Of a DNA stretch of 64,000 nucleotides, positions 26,291-37,753 are shown piece by piece. The notes under the pieces were generated by a model. That model saw only the letters and a list, made by a program, of their open reading frames with translations, was not told where the DNA came from and did no database searches. Numbering within the stretch: the stretch's first letter is position 1; every line of letters starts with the position of its first letter. This DNA comes from Liolophura sinensis (lineage: Eukaryota > Mollusca > Polyplacophora > Chitonida > Chitonidae). A program made the translations under genes and the position numbers. The stretch spans positions 13,487,191-13,551,190 of the forward strand of contig NC_088300.1 of the NCBI RefSeq assembly GCF_032854445.1, given 5' to 3'.

Positions 26291-26721
26291 TACTTCATGC
26301 TAATGTCTTCTTTGCCTTTAATTTTCAATGCTTGATGCAGTGTCCAAATTGTGCTGTACTATGACTAAACATTTAACAGATGAATAAATAAACGCAATGC
26401 TATTAAAGTCAGTCATTATTACATATTTCCATGCATATGTAAAATATGTAGTGGTCATTTGCAAATACCAGTCTTGAATAGGGTTCAAACAAGCAAATCT
26501 GTTTACGCTCATGTTTCCTTTAATCTTAGGAAGTATATGAAGTAATGACTGGAATGCAACTCGACATTGGCAGTATTTCAGACGTATTATGGGCGCTGTA
26601 TACAAGCACTAGCTGACTTTCTCATGATCACCAGCACTGTTGTCTAAATTCTGACCTATTATTCACTGGCCTATATGTATGGAGCTTGTGTATTGTGATG
26701 ATTACAATTTGTATGAGAGAA

Positions 26722-26772
26722 ATATTCGCGAGTACGGCGTAAAACACCAATCAAATAAAAAAAATAAATAAA
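26722..26772 (+). repeat. Very short 5'-truncated SINE insert with target-site duplication
   Basis: Only the last about 50 bp of the 55705-type SINE are present (cgcgagtacggcgtaaaaca ccaatcaaat plus an A-rich tail). It is flanked by a perfect 12-bp direct repeat, tgtatgagagaa, at 26710-26721 and 26773-26784. Confidence 0.85.
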
Positions 26773-26784
26773 TGTATGAGAGAA

Positions 26785-29700
26785 TAAACAATAGTGAATT
26801 ATAATTACATGGCAGATAGTGTTTTTCAGTCTCAGTATTATGTTTCCTGTTTTAATAAATTTCGTTCAAATCTACCTTTTCATCAATTACCATTAGTTAT
26901 GGCTGATATTTATTTACAGTATGCCTACGACTTTAGTGAAATGTATATAAAACGTCTTGTCTGGCAACTTCTGTCTTGTTTTCGAGCGTGTGCCAGCCGT
27001 TCTTGTCGGTGCATTGCTAGTGAACAAAACTGACTTTATGTCGTCAAAACTACAATCAATATTTGAATGCAACATTGCTTGCAACGTCTAAAAGCCTAGA
27101 TTAACATTAGCAGCAATGAAAACAACAGAATTTGACATCCGATAAAATGTCCATGTTTTTAGCCTTTAGCTACGGAGGGGACATGGGTTTACAATAGTTT
27201 TGTGATAAGGTATTTCGCCTTGAGTATCTTATCCTTGACTAAATCCGGACGTTATCAGAAATTTGAATGGCTGATATTTGTTCGTCGTTATGCTACTTTC
27301 GCTCATTTCGCATTTCATTACATTGCAGAGCCTCGAGCCACAACGCGCAAGAACAAAACAATGGACGAACAGAATATTCTGTAATGTCCCGGGTTAACTA
27401 CAATACAATGGACAGAAACGATCCGTTGCGATTTCGCGCTTTTGTGTTATGATAAAACCGTTCGAATCAACACGGGAATAACGAAGCATATCACAGCGAT
27501 AAGTACGGCTAGTAAACAAACTAGGAAAAGCTACACTTTAACCCTGGTTGAAAGTTTCGGGTGATTGGTGTTTTTCACGCATCTCTGTTTAACCATTCAC
27601 CCAAATTACTTATCCGGAATTAATGTCGTCACTGTGAATTTAACACCACATCGTCCGTAAAGACGATATTAGTTCTTCAATCATCACAGATAACGCCGTT
27701 GATGATAATTATGTTCTGAAATATACCCATAATACATTCTGAAGAGCGAAGGGCAAAATATATTTCATTCTTTGTTCTTGGAATTGCACATTCTGACCAG
27801 ATACTTCCGCCATAACCGTATGTTTGTGAACAGAAAATCTGTTAACAAAACCAAACATATGTAACGTGCTGATCAGGAAAAGATTATAGGATTTGAACTG
27901 TATGGGGCCGATCAGATTTCAGATCAGATTTACCCACCTTCTTGATTACTCCATGGATATGTCTATGGCAAAAGTCAATTATCCTGACTAAATTCCTATT
28001 TTCTTAATTACTGACATGCTGTGATGTCATTATCAGAACAATAGGGATTCTCGATGGGGTTCATATACCGCCCGTTACAGTATCACATCTTTGAGCATTG
28101 ACCCACTGTGACGTCATCGCCACATGGAACTGCGACAACAGACCGCCCATTCGGGAAGGGAGCACAGGTATAGGGGCAGCGCTATATACACCCAGGGGGT
28201 GATAAGTCTCGTCCCTTACTCCCATCCCCCTAATAAATAAAGGTGAAGGAACTAATTAACTGTGGACACACCTTGACGGTGATAACAATTAATGAAAGGT
28301 GGAGTTGATCAGTAGCAAGTGTACTCAGGTGCGCGATTGCAATATAAACTGATACAATAAGTGTACTTAGTGATAAATCCGGTATTCGACAGCCTTAGTA
28401 AGGCACCCACCTGGGTAGTCCGTGACTCAATGTGATGACCATTGACCAAATGATCGGATTATAAAGTAACATTCTAAAACATCGGATTATACAGATGAGA
28501 TGTGGCTGGTATCAGCTGTCAACTATCTATGCATATATTTTAATGCTATATTTGAAGACAGTCAAGTTTTACTGTTAATTCTTGACTTGAGAAAACGAAG
28601 TAAAACATTAAGAGTATTTACTTAATATTTAGGTGAACCTATAAATATCAACAATATTTTTTTCTTTCAAAAATACATTTTTGACGTTTATATTTTGGAT
28701 TTGAGATTTTATTTTTGCAGCTCGGAAAAGTACAAAAGTCAGTGAATAAATATTCAGCGCTGAACGAGAAGAGTGGTATATAGCTATAGTATTTTCTGAA
28801 TGAACCAGTCAACAATTGCTACATGTATATATATATATACATATATATATATGTGGCAAACTTCAAGTGCTTTCAATGTGTAGAGAGGTGACAGCCTTGA
28901 ATATATACCATGTATTCAGATGAAAAATCCGCAGAGAACCTAAAACATATACTCCGTGAATTGCTGACGATGCATAGATGTCAGAAAATTACAACTATTG
29001 AAAATATTCGTCCTGCATTAACATGAGTAAGACATTTCTGGACAGAAAAGATAGAATAATACTGTCGCGAGGGTAAGCTTCGTATAAATTCAACAATACC
29101 TAAGGCCTCATATATTCCCCAAATTATAAAAAGTAATAAAATAATTGTTGTTAACATTGATTTTAAAAAATGCTGTGGAATTTATTTTTCTCTCAAAGAA
29201 AATAAATTACGTATTAAAACTGTCACTGATTCCTAGTTTTAGACCATTCTATACCAGAGTATAAAATACTGACGTGATGACAATGGGCATTTTATGGCAG
29301 TATGTTATGTATCAGACTTAGTGTAATGAAATGTTAAGGCCACATCTTGATCTATGCTTGTGTCGATCTTTGTTCCCATACTTCATTAGGTGATCACACA
29401 GGAGAGCTGACATGAGATTACGGGACGGGAGACTTGGAATGCCAGGTTATCCTAGTGTACTGACACACCTTACATAACGATCTTATCTTACTGGACAACG
29501 CGAGAGCACAGCGGAATCTAGGCAGTGAACAGTCCTTCATTATACGATGTCAAGCGTTTGTTTTGCCATCTCCTTAGGGGTTAATCAAAACGGCTAAGCG
29601 AATATCCTGGGAATGCTGGACATTGCCTTTATGGATCATCAAAATCTTTAAGAAGACACGAACCCATATTGAGATGAATATTCTGTGTATGAACGTTAAC

Positions 29701-31297
29701 CAGCACACTCTGAGCAGATTCTATAAACGTCTATATTAGTCCGTATGTCAAAGTTTGCGCGACTGGAACAATGGCGTCTCAGTATAAATAATATACGACA
29801 TTTGTAGGAATATTTCAACTTCAGAAAGATCCTTTTCATCCCTTGCATTTTCTAATAACTAAAACATAGTCCTGAAATCTGGTTAAATTTGTGCCGAATA
29901 ATTACAAAGCAGCCATTTCCCTACTTAACGGCATCTCGCAAAACTTCATTTCATTGTCGTTACCATTATCATGGTAAGACGAAAGGAAATGTTCAGCCTA
30001 TCAGATCGCATAAAAGTTTTTACAGGGTATACGAAATAAAATAGCAATATACTGGCGATGGCATTACGAGCATTTATCAACAAATATCAACCAAGACGAT
30101 TTATTTACCGCTTGAAATCGGTTAACTCACATAAAACGTCGCTTCCAAATGATCCTTGCGTAATAAACGTCGGTATGTGACAAAAATTACGAGAATTTGC
30201 CAAATGAAAACTTGTTTCAAATAAAACTGATTTTATGTCGCCCTGAACAATACCAAACATACAGGCATTTGCTTTTGAACAGCCGCGATGTGCGAATTGA
30301 CGAGGAACTTCACAACTGAAGTAGCGATCGATGTTTGCTTTCAATTAACCAGTCTTCTTGTGTCAGGAGAGAATCGAATAAGGCTGAGCGGAAACCTAGA
30401 AATCAAGTGATGGACGAAATACCAGAATCATATAGCTTTGAGTTACACTCGTTTTGTTCGACGGGTGAGATAGGCGAAACCCCCAAGGAACAAATCAATA
30501 GATCTCGTAGTCGCGAGACTCTCGTGGGTTCGAGAAACTGCATTCACGTTTTTTTCTTGTTGGTTTCTCCATAGCCATTAGTCTTCTTTTGGGAAAATAA
30601 AACCGCATAATCTGCCCTTAGATGCCTGCTTTACCCAAAGATCAATTGGTAATTTCACACCACGAGCTCTGAATCAACAAAATGCCAGGACCATTCCGCT
30701 TTTCCCCCTAGAGGCGGGTTTACAAAAATCCCAGTTCAAACGTTTACGCCGACTGCATTACTACATCCCGACTTTCAGCGGTCATTCATATCGTTATGTT
30801 GAGAATAGGAACACTGCAACAGAGTTATATTGTCCTTGACAATATCATGGAGGGAAACTTGTACCGTGAGATGAACTTTAAGCATAAACAATACAACTTA
30901 TTGAAATATATAATTATGTATGAATGATACAATCCCTTAAAATAAATATGTATAGAATTACATATTCCAGGATCCTTTTAAATTATAAAAATCATTTACT
31001 GCCTTTAAATGTCTTTTCCAAAACCGACAAGTTTTTAACTGTATAGTGATGACGATGTTTATGTTGGTTATAATTATTCCATTTATAAGTAGTTTACTCT
31101 AAAAGAAATGTGAGTGCGGATAGCAGAACTATCAGATATCCGTGTGCAATCTTCCATGCGCCTGAATGGAAAATAAGAGACTATGGGACGAAGGAAAGCA
31201 CAATATCAGTACGTTTATGTGATTTTGCAATCAAGCCAAAGGCCATTTAATATTTATCACGCGTCTATAATGTTAACTGCAATTTTTATATTTTCAG
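26785..31297. other. Unique sequence, no gene recognised
   Basis: Holds the (TA)n palindrome at 28820-28855, a direct repeat atcggattata (about 28452-28462 and 28489-28499) containing the Otx-type core GGATTA, and a higher-GC patch at about 28040-28220. Confidence 0.5.
28820..28855. repeat. (TA)n palindrome
   Basis: acatgtatatatatatatac followed by atatatatatatgt forms a self-complementary AT-rich stretch that could extrude as a hairpin. Confidence 0.8.
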
Positions 31298-31380
31298 TGT
31301 ATGCCCAGCCATGCAAGGACAGTTCATCAATATGGTGCACATCTTGTTCTGTATTTGACATAGATCTATGTGAAAAGTGT
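31298..31380 (+). other. Possible mini-exon with B-box-like zinc-finger pattern
   Basis: Between an acceptor-like tttttatattttcag ending at 31297 and a donor-like GTAAAG at 31381 lie 83 nt. They encode YAQPCKDSSSIWCTSC and SVFDIDLCEKC, spacing C-x7-C-x2-C-x7-C-x2-C, which resembles part of a TRIM-type B-box. The first Cys pair and the final His are not seen. It has no visible partner exons and may be chance or a remnant. Confidence 0.2.
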
Positions 31381-32884
31381 GTAAAGAGAGTATTAATATT
31401 ATATAAATCAAATTATATAAATTTCCTCCATTTATTTATTTATCTATGTTTAACGATGCTGTATATACTCAATAATTCTAAAATTAATTTTCATACCAGC
31501 TCTCAATCCTGATTCAACTGGTCGTTTTGTGATACACTGTCCAACTTCCGTTTGTCTGTGCATTCTAACAGAACAGTGTGTCGACATTTGATAAAACCAT
31601 ACCTCAGTTGAAGATATTCTCAGATTAAAAGTTTTTTGGTGAATATCATATTAACTACTAAAGTGTAAAAAAAAAAATTTAAATCCCGACCATATGCCGT
31701 AACGCATCGAAATTTGTTGACATTCAACGTTGCCCAGACGACAGATGATGTGTGCCTCCACCGGTTTTCCAGTCTACAATGCATCCTTACTCAGGTAGAT
31801 CATCACAGTCTTACCTGTAGGATGAGACCTAGCATGTCATTACGATAAGTCAGCAGAATCAATATCTGCCAAATTGAATAATTAGCAAGTAGCGTTATTA
31901 AGTTCGGCCTTCAAATTCAGCGCGTTAGGACCGCTGCCTGATTATATCATGTGTCTTTTCTTCAATTAATGATGACTGAGGCATCATCGGGATGATGCAC
32001 GGTCACCGAACGTTCCCACGTGACTACAGCATCATCACCTCGCCATCGCACGGTCTCACGTACATGTATGGCTACGCCATAGTCTCAATTTTTTTGACCA
32101 CAGTATCCACATATCAAAGCCTCGACCACATCTCCCAAGAGCTTGTATAAGTCTTTCCTGAGTACTTTGTCTATCCTTATTTTTTTCTATCTTTTTGGTG
32201 ATACATGTAGTTATTGATATAGGCTGTTATCGGAGTGTTTTCTCCGCCATAAGGAAGCTTTGTAACATCTGTCAAAAGCGATCTAAATAAACATGTTACC
32301 AGTGACACTCGGTCTTTTTTAAAACAAGAAAAGCAAAGATAAATTTCCCCGTGGAGGTTTCGTTACTAAGATCAAATATCCACTCAGTATTGATCATGTC
32401 ATCTCAGCGATCTGCTGTAAAAAGCCTTCCGCCATGTTGCCCACGACAGCCAGTTTGTCTTGTTGAGTAGATCATATGGCTTTTGAGACTTGGGCTAGCA
32501 TCGTTATGCTGCTGGCAGACAAAAGTCTACAGACATTTAAAACATTCTTATCCTGCAATGAAAGCAAGTGAAACGGCACTAAGCTCTGAGCGACAGGTTG
32601 AGTGATGTCTGCGAGCTGGGTCCTCACCGATGCAAGGTTATTATTTGTTTTCACACATTTGTTTTACACGGACGTTCGCAATATTTATATCTGAATGAAG
32701 GACCCGAAGGCGTGCATGAATAGAAAGCGCCCCCACTTAGATTTATTTTTAGAAGCACCCGCAAATACACCTTTTTGGTTCAGTAATGCGGGAGTCAAAA
32801 TTAAATTGAGTTACCGAAAATGAAGCAGGATACATTTCTCTTCATGTTTCCACTCAGATTTAAATTCAGTGCTTACTTTCCCAT
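31381..32884. other. Unique sequence, nothing recognised
   Basis: No repeat or coding signature found. Confidence 0.5.
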
Positions 32885-32952
32885 ACTGCGGCCGTCATGT
32901 AAGTGAAATATTCTTGGGTACGACGTAAAACACCAATCAAATAAACAAATAT
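32885..32952 (+). repeat. tRNA-derived SINE, 3' fragment
   Basis: gcggccgtcatgtaagtgaa atattcttgggtacgacgta aaacaccaatcaaataaac is the tail of the 55705-type family. 5' truncated. Confidence 0.85.
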
Positions 32953-33149
32953 ATTCTACTCCTTATCGTTCTACATGTAGATTACGTTAATACTGAAGAC
33001 AACGTGAGACTGATATTACTAGTATACCACCCACCTGAGTCCATCTACTTTTAACTCGCCATGTGAGTAATGATCCGAATTATTTTCGTGAGATGGCAGA
33101 GTTGTGATTTGACCACGATAACGGTACATTCTAGGTGTAGATGACTTAT

Positions 33150-33330
33150 CGGCTGTATTTAACCGGGTACAGGTGGGCATGTGAGCGAGCATCGGTCGAG
33201 AGTTGTGAGCGCGCTGTTTGTTTACAGAATTAGTCTCAGAGCACAGGTGTCAAAACCACGATAACACTGCTCCAGTCCAAAACCACTGCTCCGTTCTGTT
33301 TGTTTTTCCGATAAAATGGTGCGAAGTCTT
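33150..33330. promoter_or_regulatory. Candidate distal element upstream of Six3/6 (forkhead and E-box motifs)
   Basis: About 4 kb upstream of Six3/6, within a locally GC-richer stretch (about 33150-33560). It carries TGTTTGTTTAC (33215-33225), a strong forkhead-type match, and CAGGTG at 33170-33175 and 33244-33249. Function is inference from motif content and location. Confidence 0.25.
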
Positions 33331-36300
33331 CGGTCATAGAAAGGGTGTGTTGGCGGCAATTAGAAGTCGCCTATCTTACCTTTATTGCTGTTTCAACGCG
33401 CTCACACACGCCGAGGCCGGGTTTGTTTATTCAAGTATTCAGGCGTTCTTGCCAGAGAGCGACTTGCAGCTTTACGCGAAACTATCCGGCTCTCCCACTC
33501 TCTCGATGGTTTGGCTTGCGCTAAACAGTGAAACGAAGCGAGTGTGAGGCAATACAAACCTACTGCGAAAAGCGTCAATAGCTGACACTGTGACAGCTTG
33601 TTTGTATGCGTATAGTTTTCAACCCGAGCCAAACTCTCTTATAATACAGCTGTGAAAACCTCAAAGCCGCAGACCTAACGCGAAGGTATAACAAACTGTA
33701 TTGACTATTACATTGTAACACATTGTAAAAAAACGGAAACAAGTGACAAACTTGTGCTGGCAGTGGCTGTACAACAAACATCTCCCTCTGTGGTCCTCAA
33801 GACCAAACTCTGTATTGTCCCGAAATCTCCATACAGTTACTGATATTTGCTTCATATTTTCGGTGTCATGTTTTCACATATTTTTTTTTAAATTATTATT
33901 TTTCTGTTTTGAAACCACAAATCCCAGAGCAGTGAATTCATCTCATTTGATCATAAAAGTTAAGGATCAAAGGTATAAATATGTGAGTGGAAATAACGAA
34001 TGGTAAATTAATTATCCATCCGTTCCCATTCCTAGAATCAACTCCTGCCTCTTGTTTGACCTTCGCATCTATTAATATTGCACATAGGTAAATTAGTCTG
34101 GTCACGTGAAGGATCAATGATCAGTGTCCAGTTGGTGTGGTGTATAGGTCTACACTGACAATCATGACGGTATGCCGGCCAGCCACGCCCGGGTTGATAC
34201 ACTACATAAGGCAAAGTTATCATATATGTATCAAAATATAAATGGATGTGGCTGGCCATTTCGAAAAATGTTCGTGGCTTTCAAGTCCAAATATTTCAGA
34301 TATCATAGCTGTAAAAATAAAATTCGAAATGGATTTTTATTTTGTTAATTCCTATCCCTAATAAATATTGAACCATGTTAGATTATTTGTGTAGGTGTAC
34401 AATGAAGCCTGTTTATTAACATCAGATATCAGTGTTGTGCCATTGAAATCAATTAACATCTTAAAACTTGGTATGCTGCAAAGAAAACTATACACTTGAA
34501 CAAAATTTTGTTTTTTCGAAAATCATTTTAGGTAACTTCAAAGCTTCTTTCATTGGAATAAGCGCGTCTTGTGATGAATTAAAAGATTGTAAAAAGCTTC
34601 ATATGTGTTTTGGCCACAGAAAGGCATGCAATTTACGTTAGAAATACTTAAAGCTTGATTTTCTGGTTTCCATCAGGCGTACACTGACAGATACTAATTC
34701 TGTTCAGTGTTAATGGTTAAAGAAGGTGAGAAAATTGTTGGCGAGTTGGTAACAGTTTGTAGACTTGAGTTTTGATTGGGGACTGGTCAGTGTGGTGTCG
34801 GGTGATCTTGGCGAGTTGTGGACAGCGAGGTAATTGTCACCACATCTCCAAGATAAGGACTAGTTCCCACGAGTGTCCACACTGGACTTTTGACCACCTG
34901 GGATCTGCAGTCAGATCCGATATGATTCCGATTACAATTCCACGCGAATGTTACATATTTAGTGCCGACTGTTCCTGGCAGGACACCTGGCGTGGCACAC
35001 TGAAGGAACAAGCGTGTAGGCATCTCTAGACAAGAGCCCCATCGCGATTGTAATAGGCTCACCTTTCTAGGTTAATGTTGTCAAAATTCGCTTGACAAAG
35101 GCACCACCTTACCTCATACGGTGATCTTATGAACTATCTCTTTTTCCGCTGACATGTCAGTTGCTGCTAAATTCAATTCGCGAATCGCTTGTTAACTTTT
35201 GTTATAGATTGTTAACTATCCGAGATTAATTTCGCGCCCCTGATTTTTCCCCTTCAGCCAATATAGATAATCATAGTTTTTAAGCATGTCACGATGAATT
35301 ATGACAATAATTTTTACTACTAGTATATATCAGATTCGGGAGCAATTTCCTACAAGGATCTATACATGCTCTAAGAAATGGTATAATTGTGGACGACGCA
35401 GTGCTTTTTTTAAAGACATAAACGACACATCGGCGCTATAAAGTCGATGCCTTTAGGGGAAAATACAGATTAAGAATGATCATAACTCCTGTGCGTGTAC
35501 CAGTCTGTATTCTAATGTCCTGATATACAGAAGTTCCTGCATATCTACCTTATTCCAGGGAGCAAAGTCATTTAATCAAAATAAAATTATTGTCAGTAAT
35601 TCTAAAACGTATACCAAATGTAAAGGAATAATATGTGCCAGTAAATAATTAATTGTCATAAATCATACTCTTCTCTAAAAGATAAAATAAAACGGAATTT
35701 TTACACTGGTCATTTATCATTTTTCGAAAGAAATTCTTCATTTTTAGATATTATTGCATAAGTGTACCGGCCAGAAAAAAGCATGTCTTAAAGACAACGT
35801 AGTCATGTGACGAGCACGTGATTAAGCCCCTACTGACAGCCTGTGTGGGATCACAGCTGAACACCGTATGATTCAGAACAGAAAATATCGGCAAGCAGAA
35901 TCGTACACGATAACCGTGACTCTAGACATGCAAAAATACACAGTTTTTAAACACAAATCCTCCAAGATGTTATTAAGTGAATGAGTAAACAGGTTTAAAA
36001 TGAAAGACAACAGGTTCAAAATTAAAACAACCTATAACGCATATATCATAAATGTTTCTTCTGAAAACTAAACAACATCAAGCTTATGAATATTTATGCT
36101 TATATAGCTTATACATATATATTTCGTATTACCTATATTTTCAAACGCATTCTCCCTGATAATATTACATATTTTCTTTTAACTTAAATCGGCTATAAAA
36201 TAATGATTGTGAATATATTGACAATTTTCGCACAAATTACCTAGGAGTTTTCTTCAAAATTACTGTATATTTATACCTTGTTGAGTTCATCAAATTATGC

Positions 36301-36779
36301 TACCTACTTATAATAAGGTTGCTCATATATTGTTTTTATAATATAATTTAATACAGAAATAATTACACATTTGTTTAAATTTGATCATATGTAAATTCTT
36401 TTTAACCATTGATTTACGAAATTCATATTGCGATAAAAAATGATTCCCAAGATTTTCTGTGTCTTTTGTTCCAAAGATATGCTTTCTTGATCATAAGGGT
36501 CAGATTGTTTTGCACATCATTGTGTATTTACTTTGATGTTTCTATACGAGTATGTTCCACGTGCCCTCGTCCACGCTAATAATACTCTTGTGCAAGATGT
36601 GGCATGCTGGAGGTGTGTGTTTTTGCACATTTAGGCAAGGTGAATAGGTCGAGTACACAGGTTTAACCCGGGAGCGTGTTAGCCACCCTATAAGCCACAC
36701 CTCGTCGGATATTGCTAAAAGAAAACGGAGAGAAGAACGATCAAAGATCACTCATGCGGTCCCCGTTTTGTTTACCTAG
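33331..36779. other. Unique sequence upstream of Six3/6
   Basis: No exon found between the 33.2-kb motif block and the Six3/6 upstream region. 35600-36480 is very AT-rich. Confidence 0.5.
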
Positions 36780-37181
36780 AGGATGACTGACAGATATCGA
36801 CATTGATTGACGTGCTAGTGGCTGTGACGTAGTGGGGGAGAGCTCGACGGGCCAATCAGAATGGGCAGGGTTAATGGCTTCCCGTGGCAGACTGATTAGT
36901 AAGGCAGTAATAGGACGGTCAGTGGATAAATGTGGGTACATTTCAGCCGATTTGACCGCTCCACCCAGGTACTTACCAGCTTGACAAGGTGATCATAGTT
37001 TGCGTTGCCAAATTCTTCGGACAGTGTTTGATACAGACGGCTCAAAGTGGTTTTAGGAAGAGTGTTTGAGGGGTGAACAGACCATTCTGTAAAGCGTGTC
37101 TATAACACGACGACTGATTATACAGGGTTAAACCCTATGTGTGTTATACTGCGGGTAGCGCCCGATAGCTGACTCGGAACC
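36780..37181 (+). promoter_or_regulatory. Six3/6 upstream region and probable 5' UTR
   Basis: Less AT-rich than its surroundings and directly upstream of the ATG. It holds a CCAAT box (36852-36856), a half CRE TGACGT (36825-36830), a Meis/TGIF-like TGACAG (36788-36793) and a Pbx/Hox-like TGATTGAC (36804-36811). No convincing TATA box is present; GGATAAATG at 36924-36932 is at best weak. The transcription start cannot be placed. Motif matches are seen directly; their use is inference from position. Confidence 0.5.
37137..37172 (+). promoter_or_regulatory. Short upstream ORF before Six3/6 start
   Basis: ATG at 37137 opens 11 codons (MCVILRVAPDS) and stops at TGA 37170-37172, in the same frame as the main ORF and 9 nt before its ATG. 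It would act as a uORF only if transcription starts upstream of 37137, which is not shown here. It also proves that the Six3/6 frame cannot extend further 5' in this exon. Confidence 0.5.
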
Positions 37182-37753
37182 ATGTTTCACCTACCAATGT
37201 TACATTTTACACCAAATCAGGTGGCACAGGTATGTGAGACTCTAGAGGAAAGCGGGGACATAGAGAGATTAGGACGGTTCCTCTGGTCACTACCCGTCAA
37301 TCCGTCCGCCCGGGAGACACTAAACCAACATGAATCCGTCCTCAGGGCTAGGTCGCTGGTCGCCTTCCACACGGGCAACTTCAGAGACTTGTACCATATT
37401 TTAGAAACTCACAAATTCACCAAAGCATCTCATGCTAAACTCCAAGCAATGTGGTTAGAAGCTCACTACCAAGAAGCAGAAAAACTACGCGGGCGCCCCC
37501 TGGGACCCGTGGACAAATACCGCGTGAGGAAGAAGTTCCCACTGCCGAGGACAATCTGGGACGGAGAACAGAAAACTCACTGTTTTAAAGAAAGGACTAG
37601 AAATCTGCTCAGAGAGTGGTATCTGCAAGATCCTTACCCCAATCCGTCTAAAAAACGGGAGCTTGCTGACGGTACAGGACTGACGCCGACACAAGTTGGG
37701 AACTGGTTTAAAAATCGACGGCAACGTGACAGGGCTGCGGCAGCCAAAAATAG
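37182..37753 (+). CDS. Six3/6: Six3/6 (Optix-class) homeobox transcription factor, coding exon 1
   Basis: Encodes residues 1-190 plus two bases of codon 191. Residues about 9-118 form the SIX domain (protein-protein interaction and DNA-binding support) and residues 128-187 the homeodomain. The recognition helix contains [15 protein letters not shown] with W175, F176, K177 (homeodomain position 50) and N178 (position 51). The stretch [17 protein letters not shown] at 124-140 marks the Six3/6 subclass; Six1/2 and Six4/5 have acidic or hydrophobic residues where QKTH stands. Homeodomain positions 5 and 12 are Thr, not Arg and Gln, as is usual in SIX proteins. [10 protein letters not shown] (9-18) matches the eh1-like Groucho-binding segment known in Six3. 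The start is firm: A at -3, an in-frame TGA at 37170-37172, and the MF-LP-L N-terminus typical of the class. Known role: nuclear regulator of anterior neural and eye patterning. Six3 rather than Six6 cannot be decided, since lophotrochozoans generally have one Six3/6 gene. Confidence 0.97.

Noticed and set aside
30490-30545. ctcgtgggttcgagaaac resembling a tRNA T-arm
   Set aside because: No box A at tRNA spacing and no cloverleaf can be drawn.
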